Part shown: positions 44,297 to 53,922 of the stretch, one piece after another
Position numbering within the stretch: position 1 is the stretch's first letter
Layout: each line of letters begins with the position of its first letter
Origin: Comamonas odontotermitis
GTDB lineage: Bacteria > Pseudomonadota > Gammaproteobacteria > Burkholderiales > Burkholderiaceae_C
DNA: 64,000 nt
Assembly: GCF_014207855.1 (NCBI RefSeq)
Contig: NZ_JACHKZ010000004.1
Coordinates: forward strand, 124,001 to 188,000
Reading direction: 5' to 3'
The notes under the pieces: model-generated
Told to the model about the DNA's origin: nothing
Seen by the model: the letters and a program-made list of their open reading frames with translations, nothing else
Database searches by the model: none
Program-made: the position numbers and the translations under genes

Positions 44297-45013
44297 TCAG
44301 TCTCTGGTACTCGGACTCCAGAAGGCCTGACGCACACCCGGTTTGACAGCCAGTTGCTGCACCAGCGCATCCATCTCGTCCCCATGAACGGATTGCGCCG
44401 CCAGCGTTGCCTCAATCACCACTTCTTCATCGCCAAAGGGTTTGATGTCGATGTCGCCGGGTGGATAGCCGCCGCGCTCCAGCACATCCTGCAGCATGGC
44501 CAAGGCCAGCCGCTGGTGCAGCCGCTCGGCCACCACAAAGACGGCATTCGTCACCTCGGTGGACACCACATCCAGCGGCTTGCGGTTGATGGCATTGACC
44601 AGCGGGCGCAGCAAGGTGTTGGCCGCCAGCACCATGACCGTGCCCATCACGGCCTGCACGATCAGATCGGCACCTGCGGCAGCGCCCACTGCAGCCGACC
44701 CCCACAAGGTGGCGGCGGTGTTCAGCCCGCGCACATTGCCTTCTTCACGCATGATGACGCCGGCGCCCAGAAAGCCGATCCCTGACACCACATAGGCCAT
44801 CACCCGCACGGCGCCGTCGGCTCCGGCAATGGTATTGGCACTGTCGACAAAAATCGCAGCGCCCACGGCCACCAGCACATTGGTACGCAGCCCCGCCGTG
44901 CGCTGGCGGTACTGGCGCTCCAGACCGATCAAGGTGCCCAGCACAAAGGCTGTGACCAGGCTGAGCAAGGTATTGAGCAGCGAATCGAGCTGCATGAACT
45001 TCAAAGCTTCCAT
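44297..45013 (-). CDS. mgtC: MgtC/SapB family protein
   Basis: A 238-residue inner-membrane protein of the MgtC family, associated with growth in low Mg2+ and with control of ATP synthase in pathogens. Four to five membrane segments fill the first 140 residues, with LGTLIGLERQYRQRTAGLRTNVLVAVGAA and the GIGFLGAGVIMREEGNVRGLNTAATLW signature. A soluble, ACT-like C-terminal domain follows. It begins 56 bp after the end of mgtA on the same strand, so mgtA-mgtC is a likely Mg2+-stress operon. Confidence 0.88.
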   Translation of the reverse strand: MEALKFMQLDSLLNTLLSLVTAFVLGTLIGLERQYRQRTAGLRTNVLVAVGAAIFVDSANTIAGADGAVRVMAYVVSGIGFLGAGVIMREEGNVRGLNTAATLWGSAAVGAAAGADLIVQAVMGTVMVLAANTLLRPLVNAINRKPLDVVSTEVTNAVFVVAERLHQRLALAMLQDVLERGGYPPGDIDIKPFGDEEVVIEATLAAQSVHGDEMDALVQQLAVKPGVRQAFWSPSTRD

Positions 45014-45069
45014 TGTCGTGATCCCCTCTTGTCTTCACCGTCGTTGCAGCCAGAAGCGGCACATGGCCC

Positions 45070-47814
45070 TCATTGCCAGCCAAAGCGACGGATATACCAT
45101 TTCTTCATGACCTGCGTGAGACCCATATAGCCCAGCACGATCAGCACCAGATACACAAAGTACGAGCCAGGCAGTGCCTCCAGCTTGAAGTGCGACGCCA
45201 GCGGCCCCATGGGCAGGAAAATGCCGATAGCCATCACGGCCAGCGTCATCAGAATCACCGGCCATGCCGCGCGGCTCTGGATGAAGGGAATGCGTGCCGT
45301 GCGGATCATGTGCACGATCAGCGACTGGGTGAGCAACCCCACAACAAACCAGCCCGACTGGAACAGGGTCTGCTTCTCTGGCGTATTGGCATCGAACACC
45401 TTCCACATCAGCACAAAGGTCAGGATGTCAAACACCGAGCTGATGGGGCCAAAGAACACCATGAAGCGGCCAATGTCCGCAGGGTTCCAGCGCTGTGGGC
45501 GGGCAATCAGCTCTTCATCCACATGGTCGAAGGGAATGGCGGTCTGCGACAGGTCATACACCAGGTTCTGCACCAGCAGCTGCAGCGGCAGCATGGGCAG
45601 GAACGGAATGAAGGCGCTGGCCACCAGTACCGAGAACACATTGCCGAAGTTGGAGCTTGCCGTCATCTTGATGTACTTGAGCATGTTGGCAAAGGTGCGC
45701 CTGCCCTCCTGCACGCCCTGCTCCAGCACCATCAGGCTCTTCTCCAGAAGAATGATGTCGGCCGCCTCCTTGGCCACATCCACGGCCGTATCGACCGAGA
45801 TGCCGATGTCGGCCGCACGCAGCGCTGCCGCGTCGTTGATGCCATCCCCCAGAAACCCCACCACATGGCCATTGGCCTTGAGCATGCGCACGATGCGCTC
45901 CTTGTGGGCCGGGCTCAGCTTGGCAAAAATGTTGTGGGTCTCTACGGCCCGGGCCAGCTCTGCGTCATCCATGCGCTCCACATCGCCGCCCAGCATCATG
46001 GCCTGTTCGGTGATACCCACTTCCTTGCAGACCTTGGCCGTGACGGCCGCATTGTCGCCCGTCAGCACCTTGATGTGCACACCATGCTGCGTCAACGCCT
46101 GCAAGGCCGGAGCCGTACTCTCCTTGGGTGGATCGATGAAGGCGACAAAGCCGCACAGCTCCATGCCTGCCTCGTCGGCTACACCATAGCTTTGCTGGCT
46201 GGCGGCGCTTTCTCGCGTGGCCACGGCCACCACACGCAGGCCCTGGTTGTTCAACTCCTCCGTCACAGCCACAATGCGGCTGCGCAGGCTGTCATCAAGT
46301 GGCATCACCGCGCCCGCCGCATGCACCGAGGTGCACACCTGCAGGATTTCATCTACCGCCCCCTTGGTGATGAGAATGTGATGGCCGCCACCGTCGCTCA
46401 CCACCACCGACATGCGTCGGCGCACAAAGTCGAAGGGAATCTCGTCCACCTTGGCATAGTTGCGCACCACCTCCAGCAACTCGGCGTGCTCCAGCACGGC
46501 AACGTCCAGCAGGTTTTTCAGGCCGGTCTGGTAGTAGCTGTTGAGGTAGGCCATGTCCAGCACGTGGTGCGACTCATCGCCCCAGGCGTCCAGATGGCGA
46601 GCCAGAAAAATCTTGTCTTGCGTCAGCGTTCCGGTCTTGTCGGTGCACAGCACATCCATGGCGCCGAAGTTCTGGATGGCGTCCAGCCGTTTGACGATGA
46701 CCTGCTTGCGCGACAGAAACACCGCGCCCTTGGCGAGCGTGGCGGTCACGATCATTGGCAGCATCTCGGGCGTAAGGCCTACCGCCACCGACAGCGCAAA
46801 CAACAGCGCCTCGGTCCAGTCGCCCTTGGTGAAGCCGTTGATGGCAAACACCAGCGGCACCATCACGAGCATGAAACGGATCAGCACCCAGCTGACCTTG
46901 TTGACACCAGTCTGAAACGCGGTTGGCGCTCGGTCCATTGCCGTGGCGCGCCCTGCCAGCGCTCCCAGATAGGTGATGTTGCCCGTGGCCACCACCAGCG
47001 CCGTACCCGCGCCCGAGACCACGTTCGTGCCCATGAAGACGATGTTGTCCAGATCCACGGGGTTGCTCTGATCTGCGCCTTGCAGCTGAGCGAATTTTTC
47101 CACCGGCATTGATTCACCCGTCATCGCCGACTGGGCCAGAAACAGATCCTTGGCCTGCAGCAGGCGGCAATCGGCGGGTACCATATCGCCCGCAGAGAGT
47201 TTGATGATGTCCCCCGGCACCAGCTCGCGCACTGGCAGCTCCAAAGAGGCAGGCACGGTGGGAAAGCCTGTTGGGCGCAGATCGGAGGGCTCGCCCTCAT
47301 CCAATACCCTGCGGCGCAGCACAGTCGCCGTGTTGGACACCATGGCCTGTAGCGAGGCCGCCGCCTTGTTGGCCCGGCCTTCCTGCCAAAAGCGCAGCAC
47401 CGTGGAGAGCAATACCATGCTGCCGATGACGACCGTGCCTTTGAAATCGTCCGTCACCCAGGACACGACGGCGAGCAAGGTCAGCAGAATATTGAACGGC
47501 GTGCGAAAGCACAGCCACAGGTGCTCGCCCGCCGACATGGGCTTGTCCTGCGCGATGGTGTTCCAGCCCGCCTCGGCACGCGCGGCATCCACCTGGGCCG
47601 CATCCAGCCCATCAGCCGCGCTGTTCAGGCCCTGCAGCAGTTCCGCCTCAGCCGCGAGAGCGGCGCTGCGCAGGCGGTCGCCCAAAGCAGCAGGCACGCG
47701 CAGATCGGCTGGCGCCTTGGCCAGTTGATCGAGCATGGGAATGCGGCGGAAGTGCTCTGCCCAGTGGCGCGAGCGCAGAAAGTTCACGAATCCATTTTTC
47801 AGTGTGGTCAACAT
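45070..47814 (-). CDS. mgtA: Magnesium-translocating P-type ATPase
   Basis: A 914-residue P3B-type ATPase importing Mg2+. Motifs: TGES in the actuator domain (SAMTGESMPVEKF), the phosphorylation site DKTGTLTQDKI, hinge VGFLGDGINDAAALRAADIGISVD, and about ten membrane helices. The ATG at 47814 is chosen because AAGGAGG lies 6 nt upstream; an in-frame GTG two codons earlier is too close to it. It is followed by mgtC. The long, hairpin-rich upstream region suggests leader-mediated control, as in enterobacterial mgtA. Confidence 0.94.
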   Translation of the reverse strand: MLTTLKNGFVNFLRSRHWAEHFRRIPMLDQLAKAPADLRVPAALGDRLRSAALAAEAELLQGLNSAADGLDAAQVDAARAEAGWNTIAQDKPMSAGEHLWLCFRTPFNILLTLLAVVSWVTDDFKGTVVIGSMVLLSTVLRFWQEGRANKAAASLQAMVSNTATVLRRRVLDEGEPSDLRPTGFPTVPASLELPVRELVPGDIIKLSAGDMVPADCRLLQAKDLFLAQSAMTGESMPVEKFAQLQGADQSNPVDLDNIVFMGTNVVSGAGTALVVATGNITYLGALAGRATAMDRAPTAFQTGVNKVSWVLIRFMLVMVPLVFAINGFTKGDWTEALLFALSVAVGLTPEMLPMIVTATLAKGAVFLSRKQVIVKRLDAIQNFGAMDVLCTDKTGTLTQDKIFLARHLDAWGDESHHVLDMAYLNSYYQTGLKNLLDVAVLEHAELLEVVRNYAKVDEIPFDFVRRRMSVVVSDGGGHHILITKGAVDEILQVCTSVHAAGAVMPLDDSLRSRIVAVTEELNNQGLRVVAVATRESAASQQSYGVADEAGMELCGFVAFIDPPKESTAPALQALTQHGVHIKVLTGDNAAVTAKVCKEVGITEQAMMLGGDVERMDDAELARAVETHNIFAKLSPAHKERIVRMLKANGHVVGFLGDGINDAAALRAADIGISVDTAVDVAKEAADIILLEKSLMVLEQGVQEGRRTFANMLKYIKMTASSNFGNVFSVLVASAFIPFLPMLPLQLLVQNLVYDLSQTAIPFDHVDEELIARPQRWNPADIGRFMVFFGPISSVFDILTFVLMWKVFDANTPEKQTLFQSGWFVVGLLTQSLIVHMIRTARIPFIQSRAAWPVILMTLAVMAIGIFLPMGPLASHFKLEALPGSYFVYLVLIVLGYMGLTQVMKKWYIRRFGWQ

Positions 47815-48571
47815 GGCCACCCTCCTTCAAGCGTTTTGATGCCAGGCAAGGCGCAGCCGCGCCCAAGGCAAGCTCAGTCATGAAGCGCGCAAGCAAGCGG
47901 CATGCAGCCGCACGGGGCGCGCGAAGAGAAGGGGTGATTCCATTCCCAGATCAGCGGGGCAAGCGAGGACAAAGCCCCTGCGTTGGCGACGGTTGGCAAG
48001 ACGCTATGGCCCTGCCGCGCCCGTCATCAATGTCCGATCCGGGAACGGGATGGCGTACTGAAAGGATCCAGCGCCGCTGCCAGCGCATGCAGCGGCTTGC
48101 GGCAGATACCGCGATGCCCAGGGCGCGCCGCGCCGCGCGGCAGGCGCACAAGACGCAGTCGCTGCGCGAGCCTGATGGGCTGCGGCGCAAAAAGACGACG
48201 GCAAGCGCGCAACAACGTGCGTTTTTGCATGGTTCGCTCCCCTGTCCAGCGCACGGCAACGCTGCGCCCTGCCTGTTGCTGGATCGTGTTTTCTTCAATG
48301 GGAGCAAGCGAAACCTGTGCGCTACACAGGGGTAGCTACAGGGATTCGCAGGCTGCCCGCCTGATTGGCAAGGCAGCGCGCAAAGCTGAGGCGTTTGCGG
48401 TTACCTTGCCTGTGGTGCGTTGGCGGCTGGCCAACAACTTGGTACGTCCACAGGACAACTCCTTTTCAACTGGTTCGGCGCGGATTGTAGGCCGCGATGA
48501 GGCAAATGACCAGGGGTTTGTACCTACATTACCAAATCTTCATGAACGGGCCTGGCACAGATGCCGCGCGG
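47815..48571 (-). other. Long GC-rich upstream region of mgtA (possible regulatory leader)
   Basis: About 750 bp with no recognisable gene family on either strand. On the minus strand it contains hairpins CCTGTG/CACAGG (48315-48331) and GCCGCTGC/GCAGCGGC (48073-48096), and a 67-codon ORF described separately. The overlapping open frames on both strands look like high-GC artefacts. No known Mg2+ riboswitch pattern was recognised. Confidence 0.5.
48027..48230 (-). CDS. Possible Arg-rich leader ORF upstream of mgtA
   Basis: A 67-codon ORF starting ATGCAAAAACGC with AGGGGAG 6 nt upstream. The product has 14 Arg in 67 residues and begins MQKRTLLRACRRLFAPQP. It ends 213 nt before mgtA. Leader peptides (for example MgtL) control mgtA in enterobacteria, which makes this worth noting, but the peptide is not similar to MgtL beyond being basic with Pro. 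It could be a chance ORF in high-GC DNA. Confidence 0.25.
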   Translation of the reverse strand: MQKRTLLRACRRLFAPQPIRLAQRLRLVRLPRGAARPGHRGICRKPLHALAAALDPFSTPSRSRIGH

Positions 48572-49594
48572 TCACTCCATCGGAATCCTGCGCTGCTCCA
48601 CCAATTGCTCCACCTGGCTGCGCGTCTGGGCAATCAAGCGGGCAAATTGTGCAGGCGTTCCCCCAAGCGGCTGCACGCCGAGCTGCGCGAGGCGCTCGCG
48701 CACCGCGGGGGTTTTCAAGGCATCACGCGCGGCCTGGTTCAGCGTCTCGACCACGCTTTGCGGAGTGCCCGCAGGTGCCACCAGGCCAAACCAGGTGATG
48801 GCCAGCCGATTGAGTGCGGGGTAGCCAGCTTCTGCCAGCGTAGGCACCTGCGGCAGGGCCGGCAGACGCTGCGGTGCCGCCACTGCAAAGGGCACGAGCC
48901 TGCCCGATTGCACCAGGCTGCTGGAAGACGGGTATTGGTCACTCAGCACCTGCGTCTCGCCTGCCAGGGCACTGTTCACCACCGGCCCTTGGCCCTTGTA
49001 GGGGATGTGGCGCATGTGAATGCCCAACTCTGCATTCATCGACTCTGCAATCAAGTGACCGATGGAGCCCACCCCGGCAGAACCTATCGTGTAGTGATCC
49101 GGCCGGGCGCGCATGGTGGTGATGAAACCCTGCAGATCGCCCACACCCAGGCTCGGATGGGTGGAGAACACGGAAGGAATCTGGGCCAGTGTGGTGATGG
49201 GTGCAAAGTCGCGCAGCGGATCATGGCGGGCGCTTTTCAGCACCACGGTGTTGACGGCCAAGGTACTGATGGTTCCCACGCCAATGGTGTAGCCGTCGGG
49301 CTGCGCGCGCGCCACAGCTTCTGCACCAATCAGGCCGGCAGCGCCTGCCTTGTTTTCTACTACCACGGGCTGCCCCAGCGGGCCATGCATGGCGTCGGCG
49401 ATAAGGCGGGCCACGATGTCCGTTGACCCGCCGGGCGCAAACGGCACCACCAGTTTGATGGGCTGGCGCGGATAGGCGGATTTGTCCTGCGCCAGTGCGC
49501 CGCTGGTGAATCCTCCCGCCAGAAGGGACAGCAGGACAGTACGGCAAAGGAGCTGGCGCCGGGCCGGGGAGAGAGGGGAAAAGCGGAACATCAT
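48572..49594 (-). CDS. Bug-family tripartite tricarboxylate transporter substrate-binding protein
   Basis: A 340-residue periplasmic solute-binding protein with a signal peptide (RRQLLCRTVLLSLLAGGFTSGALAQ) and a TctC/Bug domain (PIKLVVPFAPGGSTDIVARLIAD, QPVVVENKAGAAG). The start is the first of two adjacent ATGs (49594), with CCGGAGC upstream. It is an orphan: no TctAB genes nearby. It is the third Bug protein in the window, and its ligand is unknown. A 5-7-5 GCTAT/ATAGC palindrome lies upstream at 49669. Confidence 0.88.
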   Translation of the reverse strand: MMFRFSPLSPARRQLLCRTVLLSLLAGGFTSGALAQDKSAYPRQPIKLVVPFAPGGSTDIVARLIADAMHGPLGQPVVVENKAGAAGLIGAEAVARAQPDGYTIGVGTISTLAVNTVVLKSARHDPLRDFAPITTLAQIPSVFSTHPSLGVGDLQGFITTMRARPDHYTIGSAGVGSIGHLIAESMNAELGIHMRHIPYKGQGPVVNSALAGETQVLSDQYPSSSSLVQSGRLVPFAVAAPQRLPALPQVPTLAEAGYPALNRLAITWFGLVAPAGTPQSVVETLNQAARDALKTPAVRERLAQLGVQPLGGTPAQFARLIAQTRSQVEQLVEQRRIPME

Positions 49595-49668
49595 GGAAAA
49601 AAGCTCCGGTGGAGGCATGCAACGCGGGCATTATCGCCAAACCGGCCTGCGGCGATTTCCCATCATTT

Positions 49669-49685
49669 GCTATATTTTTAATAGC
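49669..49685. repeat. GCTAT-N7-ATAGC intergenic palindrome
   Basis: Same layout as at 557-573 and 54271-54287: 5-bp arms and a 7-nt AT-rich spacer (ATTTTTA). It lies between the Bug gene start and the HxlR gene end. Confidence 0.6.
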
Positions 49686-49730
49686 TCATGGTGTCCATAA
49701 GAAAGTACCAACGCCGTTTTTCAGGACATC

Positions 49731-50129
49731 TCAAGCCACGCAACGCGCCTGCACGCTCTGCACCTGCAATCGCTCCTGCTCTTCCCCCTGGGTCTGGGAA
49801 TAGCCCAGGCCCCAGTCGCGCATGGCGGTCAACACAGGCTCCAGGCTGCGCCCCATGTCGGTCAGCGCATAGTCCACGCGCGGGGGCACTTCAGCGTATA
49901 CGGTACGTGCCACGATGCCAGCCTCTTCCAGCTCGCGCAGTTGCAAGGTGAGCATGCGCTGCGTGACGTTGGGGATGGCGCGCGCGAGTTCACTGAAGCG
50001 CTTGGTGCCATGCAGCAGGTGAAACAGCACAATAGGCTTCCAGGTGCCCCCCATGACAGAGAGCGTTACCTCTACTGCGCAACCGCTTTTGCTGTTCAAC
50101 CGTTTCATCACTGCTCCACTCTGTTGCAT
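49731..50129 (-). CDS. HxlR family transcriptional regulator
   Basis: A 132-residue winged-helix regulator of the HxlR/YodB family. The core reads CAVEVTLSVMGGTWKPIVLFHLL, with the conserved N-terminal Cys17 used for redox or electrophile sensing in several members, then RFSELARAIPNVTQRMLTLQLRELEEAGIV. It is divergent from a quinone-oxidoreductase-like gene, the usual target of such regulators, so control of that gene is likely (inference). Confidence 0.88.
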   Translation of the reverse strand: MQQSGAVMKRLNSKSGCAVEVTLSVMGGTWKPIVLFHLLHGTKRFSELARAIPNVTQRMLTLQLRELEEAGIVARTVYAEVPPRVDYALTDMGRSLEPVLTAMRDWGLGYSQTQGEEQERLQVQSVQARCVA

Positions 50130-50295
50130 CGTAATCGCCCGATACTAGCTGCAAGTCAATGGACATGCATTACTTACATTTTTAATACTAGACCACAAAT
50201 ATGTTGGTTCTGGCATTGTGAGGCCATGGCTTGCATGATGGCCGGGCGGCTGTGTTGTGCAGCCCCAGCTATCCAAACTGACAAAGAGGAATTCC

Positions 50296-51303
50296 ATGAA
50301 AGCCATGCAACTTGCGGCCCCTGGTGGCCTTGATCGCCTGCAACTGGTCGATCTGCCCGCTCCTGCGGCGCCTCGCGCCGGAGAGATTCAGGTACGCCTG
50401 CACGCCAGCTCACTCAATTACCACGACTTGGCCATCGTCGCCGGACGCTCTCCCACTGCCGATGGCCGCATTCCCATGGCCGATGGCGCAGGCGTCGTTA
50501 CCGCCGTGGGCGAAGGGGTGTCAGAATTTGCCGTGGGCGATGCGGTGGTTTCCTGCTTTTTTCCGCTGTGGCAATCGGGCAAGCAGGTGCCATCGACCTT
50601 TGTCACCGTGCCTGGTGATGGCGTGGACGGGTTTGCACGCGAACAAGTCACCATGGCTGCCACCGCCTTTACCCATGCACCCAAAGGCTATACGCATGAA
50701 GAGGCTGCAACGCTGACCACGGCAGGCCTCACCGCCTGGCGCGCCCTGGTGGTGGATGGCCGCCTCGAAGCTGGTCAAACCGTGCTGGTACTGGGCACCG
50801 GCGGGGTGTCGATTTTTGCACTGCAACTGGCCCATGCCATGGGTGCGCGGGTGATTGCAACCACCTCCAGCGCCGCCAAGGCAGAGCGCCTGCGCGCCTT
50901 GGGTGCCCATGAAGTCATCAACTACCGCGATCAACCCCAATGGGGCGATGCCGTGCTCGCCGCCACTGGCGGTCGCGGCGCGGACATTGTGGTCGAAGTG
51001 GGTGGCCCCGGCACCTTGCCGCAGTCCATCCGAGCCTGCGCACCGGGCGGCCATATCGCGCTGATAGGCGTGCTGACGGGCTTTGCCGGCGATGTGCCCA
51101 CCGTGGAGCTGATGTGCAAGCAGCAAACCCTACAAGGCCTGATCGTCGGCAGCCGAGAGCACCAGCAGGATCTCGTGCGCGCACTGGACCACCTACCTCT
51201 GCGCCCTGTGATCGACAGCAGCTACCCACTGGCGCAGATGGCTGACGCCTTTGCCCACCAGATCAGCGCACAACACTTTGGCAAGATCTGCCTGCATTGG
51301 TAA
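50296..51303 (+). CDS. Zinc-type alcohol dehydrogenase-like/quinone oxidoreductase family protein
   Basis: A 335-residue MDR-superfamily NAD(P)-dependent oxidoreductase. N-terminal GroES-like domain with LNYHDLAIVAGR and the IPMADGAGVV region; Rossmann motif VLVLGTGGVSIFALQLA near residues 168-184. The structural-zinc Cys cluster is absent, as in quinone oxidoreductase-like members, which act on quinones, enones or similar electrophiles. GAGG precedes the ATG. Divergent HxlR regulator upstream. Exact substrate unknown. Confidence 0.86.
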   Translation: MKAMQLAAPGGLDRLQLVDLPAPAAPRAGEIQVRLHASSLNYHDLAIVAGRSPTADGRIPMADGAGVVTAVGEGVSEFAVGDAVVSCFFPLWQSGKQVPSTFVTVPGDGVDGFAREQVTMAATAFTHAPKGYTHEEAATLTTAGLTAWRALVVDGRLEAGQTVLVLGTGGVSIFALQLAHAMGARVIATTSSAAKAERLRALGAHEVINYRDQPQWGDAVLAATGGRGADIVVEVGGPGTLPQSIRACAPGGHIALIGVLTGFAGDVPTVELMCKQQTLQGLIVGSREHQQDLVRALDHLPLRPVIDSSYPLAQMADAFAHQISAQHFGKICLHW

Positions 51304-51390
51304 CAGGGCGACAGGCGCACGGCTGGCAGGCTTGTACCAAAACTGCCTAAGTCTCCAGGCCGCCAGAATCACGCAGATGTACTGATGTAT

Positions 51391-51426
51391 AAAAGCCGCC
51401 CCAGGCCTGTGCCCGGGGCGGCTTTT
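51391..51426. terminator. Bidirectional terminator between the oxidoreductase gene and ilvD
   Basis: Perfect 12-bp stem AAAAGCCGCCCC / GGGGCGGCTTTT with a 12-nt loop, between convergent genes. Confidence 0.9.
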
Positions 51427-51446
51427 CATCGGGAGCGAAGGGGCTC

Positions 51447-53312
51447 TCAGTCCAGCAGCGAGATATCGCGCACGGCTCCCTTGTCTGCAGACGTGACCAG
51501 CTTGGCGTAGGCCTTGAGGGCGGTTGACACCTGGCGAGGACGCGGCTTGGCAGGTTTCCAGCCCAGCGCATTCTGTGCTTCACGGCGCTTGGCCAGCTCT
51601 TCATCGCTCACCAGCACATTGATGGTGCGGTTGGGAATGTCGATGCGGATCTTGTCGCCGTTCTGCACCAGGCCGATGGCGCCGCCAGCTGCTGCTTCTG
51701 GCGAGCAGTGACCGATGGACAGGCCCGAGGTGCCGCCTGAGAAGCGGCCATCGGTCAGCAGCGCGCAGGCTTTGCCCAGGCCCTTGGACTTGATGTAGCT
51801 GGTGGGGTAGAGCATCTCCTGCATGCCAGGGCCGCCCTTGGGGCCTTCATAGCGCACAACCACCACATCGCCTGCCTTGACCTTGTCGCTCAGGATGTTC
51901 TCGACGGCCTCGTCCTGCGACTCGACGACGTGCGCCGAACCCTCGAACACCAGAATGGATTCGTCGACACCTGCGGTCTTCACCACGCAGCCATCCAGCG
52001 CGATATTGCCACGCAGCACAGCCAGCCCCCCTTCTTTGGAGAAGGCATGGTCGTACGAGCGGATGCAGCCCTCGGCGCGGTCCAGATCCAGGCTTGGCCA
52101 GCGCGTGCTCTGGCTGAAGGCCACCTGCGTGGGAATGCCTGCGGGGCCTGCCATGTAGAAGGTCCGCACAGCTTCGTCCTGCGTGCGAACGATGTCCCAC
52201 TGATCCAGGGCATCCTTCATGGTCTTGGCATGCACCGTGGGTACATCGGTGTGCAACTTGCCGGCACGATCGAGCTCGCCGAGGATGGCCATGATGCCCC
52301 CTGCGCGATGCACGTCTTCGATGTGGTATTTGTTGGTATTGGGCGCCACCTTGCACAGCTGCGGCACGGTACGCGACATGCGGTCGATGTCAGTCATCGT
52401 GAAATCGATACCCGCCTCCTGCGCAATCGCCAGCAGGTGCAGGATGGTATTGGTCGAGCCCCCCATTGCGATGTCCAGCGTCATGGCGTTCTCGAATGCC
52501 TTGAAACCCACCGAGCGCGGCAGCACGGTCTCGTCTTCCTGCTCGTAGTAGCGCTGGCACAGTTCCACCGCCAGACGACCTGCGCGCTTGAAGAGCTGCT
52601 CCCGGTCGGAGTGGGTTGCCACCACCGTGCCGTTGCCGGGCAATGCCAGGCCGAGGGCTTCGGCCAGGCAGTTCATGGAATTGGCGGTGAACATGCCGGA
52701 GCAGGAGCCGCAGGTGGGGCAAGCCGAGCGCTCGACTTCGGCCACATCCGCGTCGCTCACGTTGCTGTCCGCTGCCATCACCATGGCATCGACCAGGTCG
52801 AGCTTCTTGATCTGGATCGTCTTGCTGCCGTCTGCAGCAGGCACTGCCAGACGCACCTTGCCCGCCTCCATGGGGCCGCCGGAGACGAACACGACCGGAA
52901 TGTTCAGGCGCATGGCGGCCATCAGCATGCCAGGGGTGATCTTGTCGCAGTTGGAGATGCACACCATGGCATCGGCACAGTGGGCGTTGACCATGTATTC
53001 GACCGAATCGGCGATGACTTCGCGGCTGGGCAGCGAATACAGCATGCCGTCGTGCCCCATGGCAATGCCGTCATCCACGGCAATGGTGTTGAACTCCTTG
53101 GCAACGCCGCCTGCAGCCTCGATCTCGCGGGCCACGAGCTGGCCCAGATCCTTCAGGTGCACATGGCCGGGAACGAACTGGGTGAACGAATTGACGACGG
53201 CGATGATGGGCTTGGAGAAGTCGCCATCCTTCATGCCGGTGGCGCGCCACAGCGAGCGGGCGCCAGCCATATTGCGGCCGGCGGTAGAGGTTTTGGAACG
53301 GTATGCGGGCAT
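51447..53312 (-). CDS. ilvD: Dihydroxy-acid dehydratase
   Basis: Fe-S dehydratase of valine, isoleucine and leucine (and pantothenate) synthesis. The 621 residues contain the cluster-ligand regions [13 protein letters not shown] and [17 protein letters not shown], and the C-terminal [21 protein letters not shown]. Length and presence of three cluster Cys regions fit the [4Fe-4S] E. coli type. The start at 53312 gives [21 protein letters not shown], the family N-terminus; an upstream ATG would add 30 non-conserved residues. Confidence 0.95.
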   Translation of the reverse strand: MPAYRSKTSTAGRNMAGARSLWRATGMKDGDFSKPIIAVVNSFTQFVPGHVHLKDLGQLVAREIEAAGGVAKEFNTIAVDDGIAMGHDGMLYSLPSREVIADSVEYMVNAHCADAMVCISNCDKITPGMLMAAMRLNIPVVFVSGGPMEAGKVRLAVPAADGSKTIQIKKLDLVDAMVMAADSNVSDADVAEVERSACPTCGSCSGMFTANSMNCLAEALGLALPGNGTVVATHSDREQLFKRAGRLAVELCQRYYEQEDETVLPRSVGFKAFENAMTLDIAMGGSTNTILHLLAIAQEAGIDFTMTDIDRMSRTVPQLCKVAPNTNKYHIEDVHRAGGIMAILGELDRAGKLHTDVPTVHAKTMKDALDQWDIVRTQDEAVRTFYMAGPAGIPTQVAFSQSTRWPSLDLDRAEGCIRSYDHAFSKEGGLAVLRGNIALDGCVVKTAGVDESILVFEGSAHVVESQDEAVENILSDKVKAGDVVVVRYEGPKGGPGMQEMLYPTSYIKSKGLGKACALLTDGRFSGGTSGLSIGHCSPEAAAGGAIGLVQNGDKIRIDIPNRTINVLVSDEELAKRREAQNALGWKPAKPRPRQVSTALKAYAKLVTSADKGAVRDISLLD

Positions 53313-53586
53313 CGTGGTACTCGGGAAAACAGATGAACAGTGAGAATAGGCCTGTCTTGCGAGGAGCTGCCTGCGGCGATAGGCCCGCAGCCAGCGGAGC
53401 AAGTCGGCGTGAACCTCTTGAGTGCGCGCCAGTGCTGTTTCTGAGATTATGGCGCACTACCGAGTATCTGTATGACGCTCGGGTTGCTCGAACGCCCGCC
53501 CCAAAACACACGCCCTGCCAAGCGATATGTAACAAAAAACCGCCCGAAGGCGGTTCCACATGGTGAAAATGTATGGCGAAATGGGC

Positions 53587-53826
53587 CTAGCGGCGGCGGG
53601 GCCCCTGCCCCATGGCTTCCTTGGCCTTGGCAATGCGGTTGACCTTTCTCTGGTCTTCCTTCTCCATCTCCTTGCGCTTGGTATAACCAGACCAGTCGGC
53701 CCAGGCCCACCACAGAACAGTCAAGGCAAAAGGCGCCAGCACCACAGTCCACGACCAGGCAGCCACCGGGCCGACTTCCAGGTACTTCAGCAACAGAAGT
53801 ATGACTCCCAGAATCAAAAAATACAT
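53587..53826 (-). CDS. Small Trp-rich protein (TIGR04438 family)
   Basis: A 79-residue inner-membrane protein: two hydrophobic segments (MYFLILGVILLLLKYL and WSWTVVLAPFALTVLWWAWADW), then a highly charged tail (KRKEMEKEDQRKVNRIAKAKEAM) ending in basic residues. Its five to six Trp and this plan match the betaproteobacterial small Trp-rich family of unknown function. GGAGGG lies upstream of the ATG at 53826; the longer open frame upstream has no support. Divergent from the cytochrome c gene. Confidence 0.8.
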   Translation of the reverse strand: MYFLILGVILLLLKYLEVGPVAAWSWTVVLAPFALTVLWWAWADWSGYTKRKEMEKEDQRKVNRIAKAKEAMGQGPRRR

Positions 53827-53922
53827 TGCAATCCCTCCTACGTGTGCAATTGCCCACAGCGGGCATGCTCCAGCGCTGGGAGCATTAGAATGAAATGTAC
53901 CCCATACCAAGGAGATTGCACG

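Noticed and set aside
45073..47112. 679-codon plus-strand open frame opposite mgtA
   Set aside because: Antisense of a strongly conserved P-type ATPase; no domain seen.
47983..48798. 271-codon plus-strand frame upstream of mgtA
   Set aside because: Arg/Ala/Pro-rich, overlaps the end of the Bug gene in antisense, no motif.
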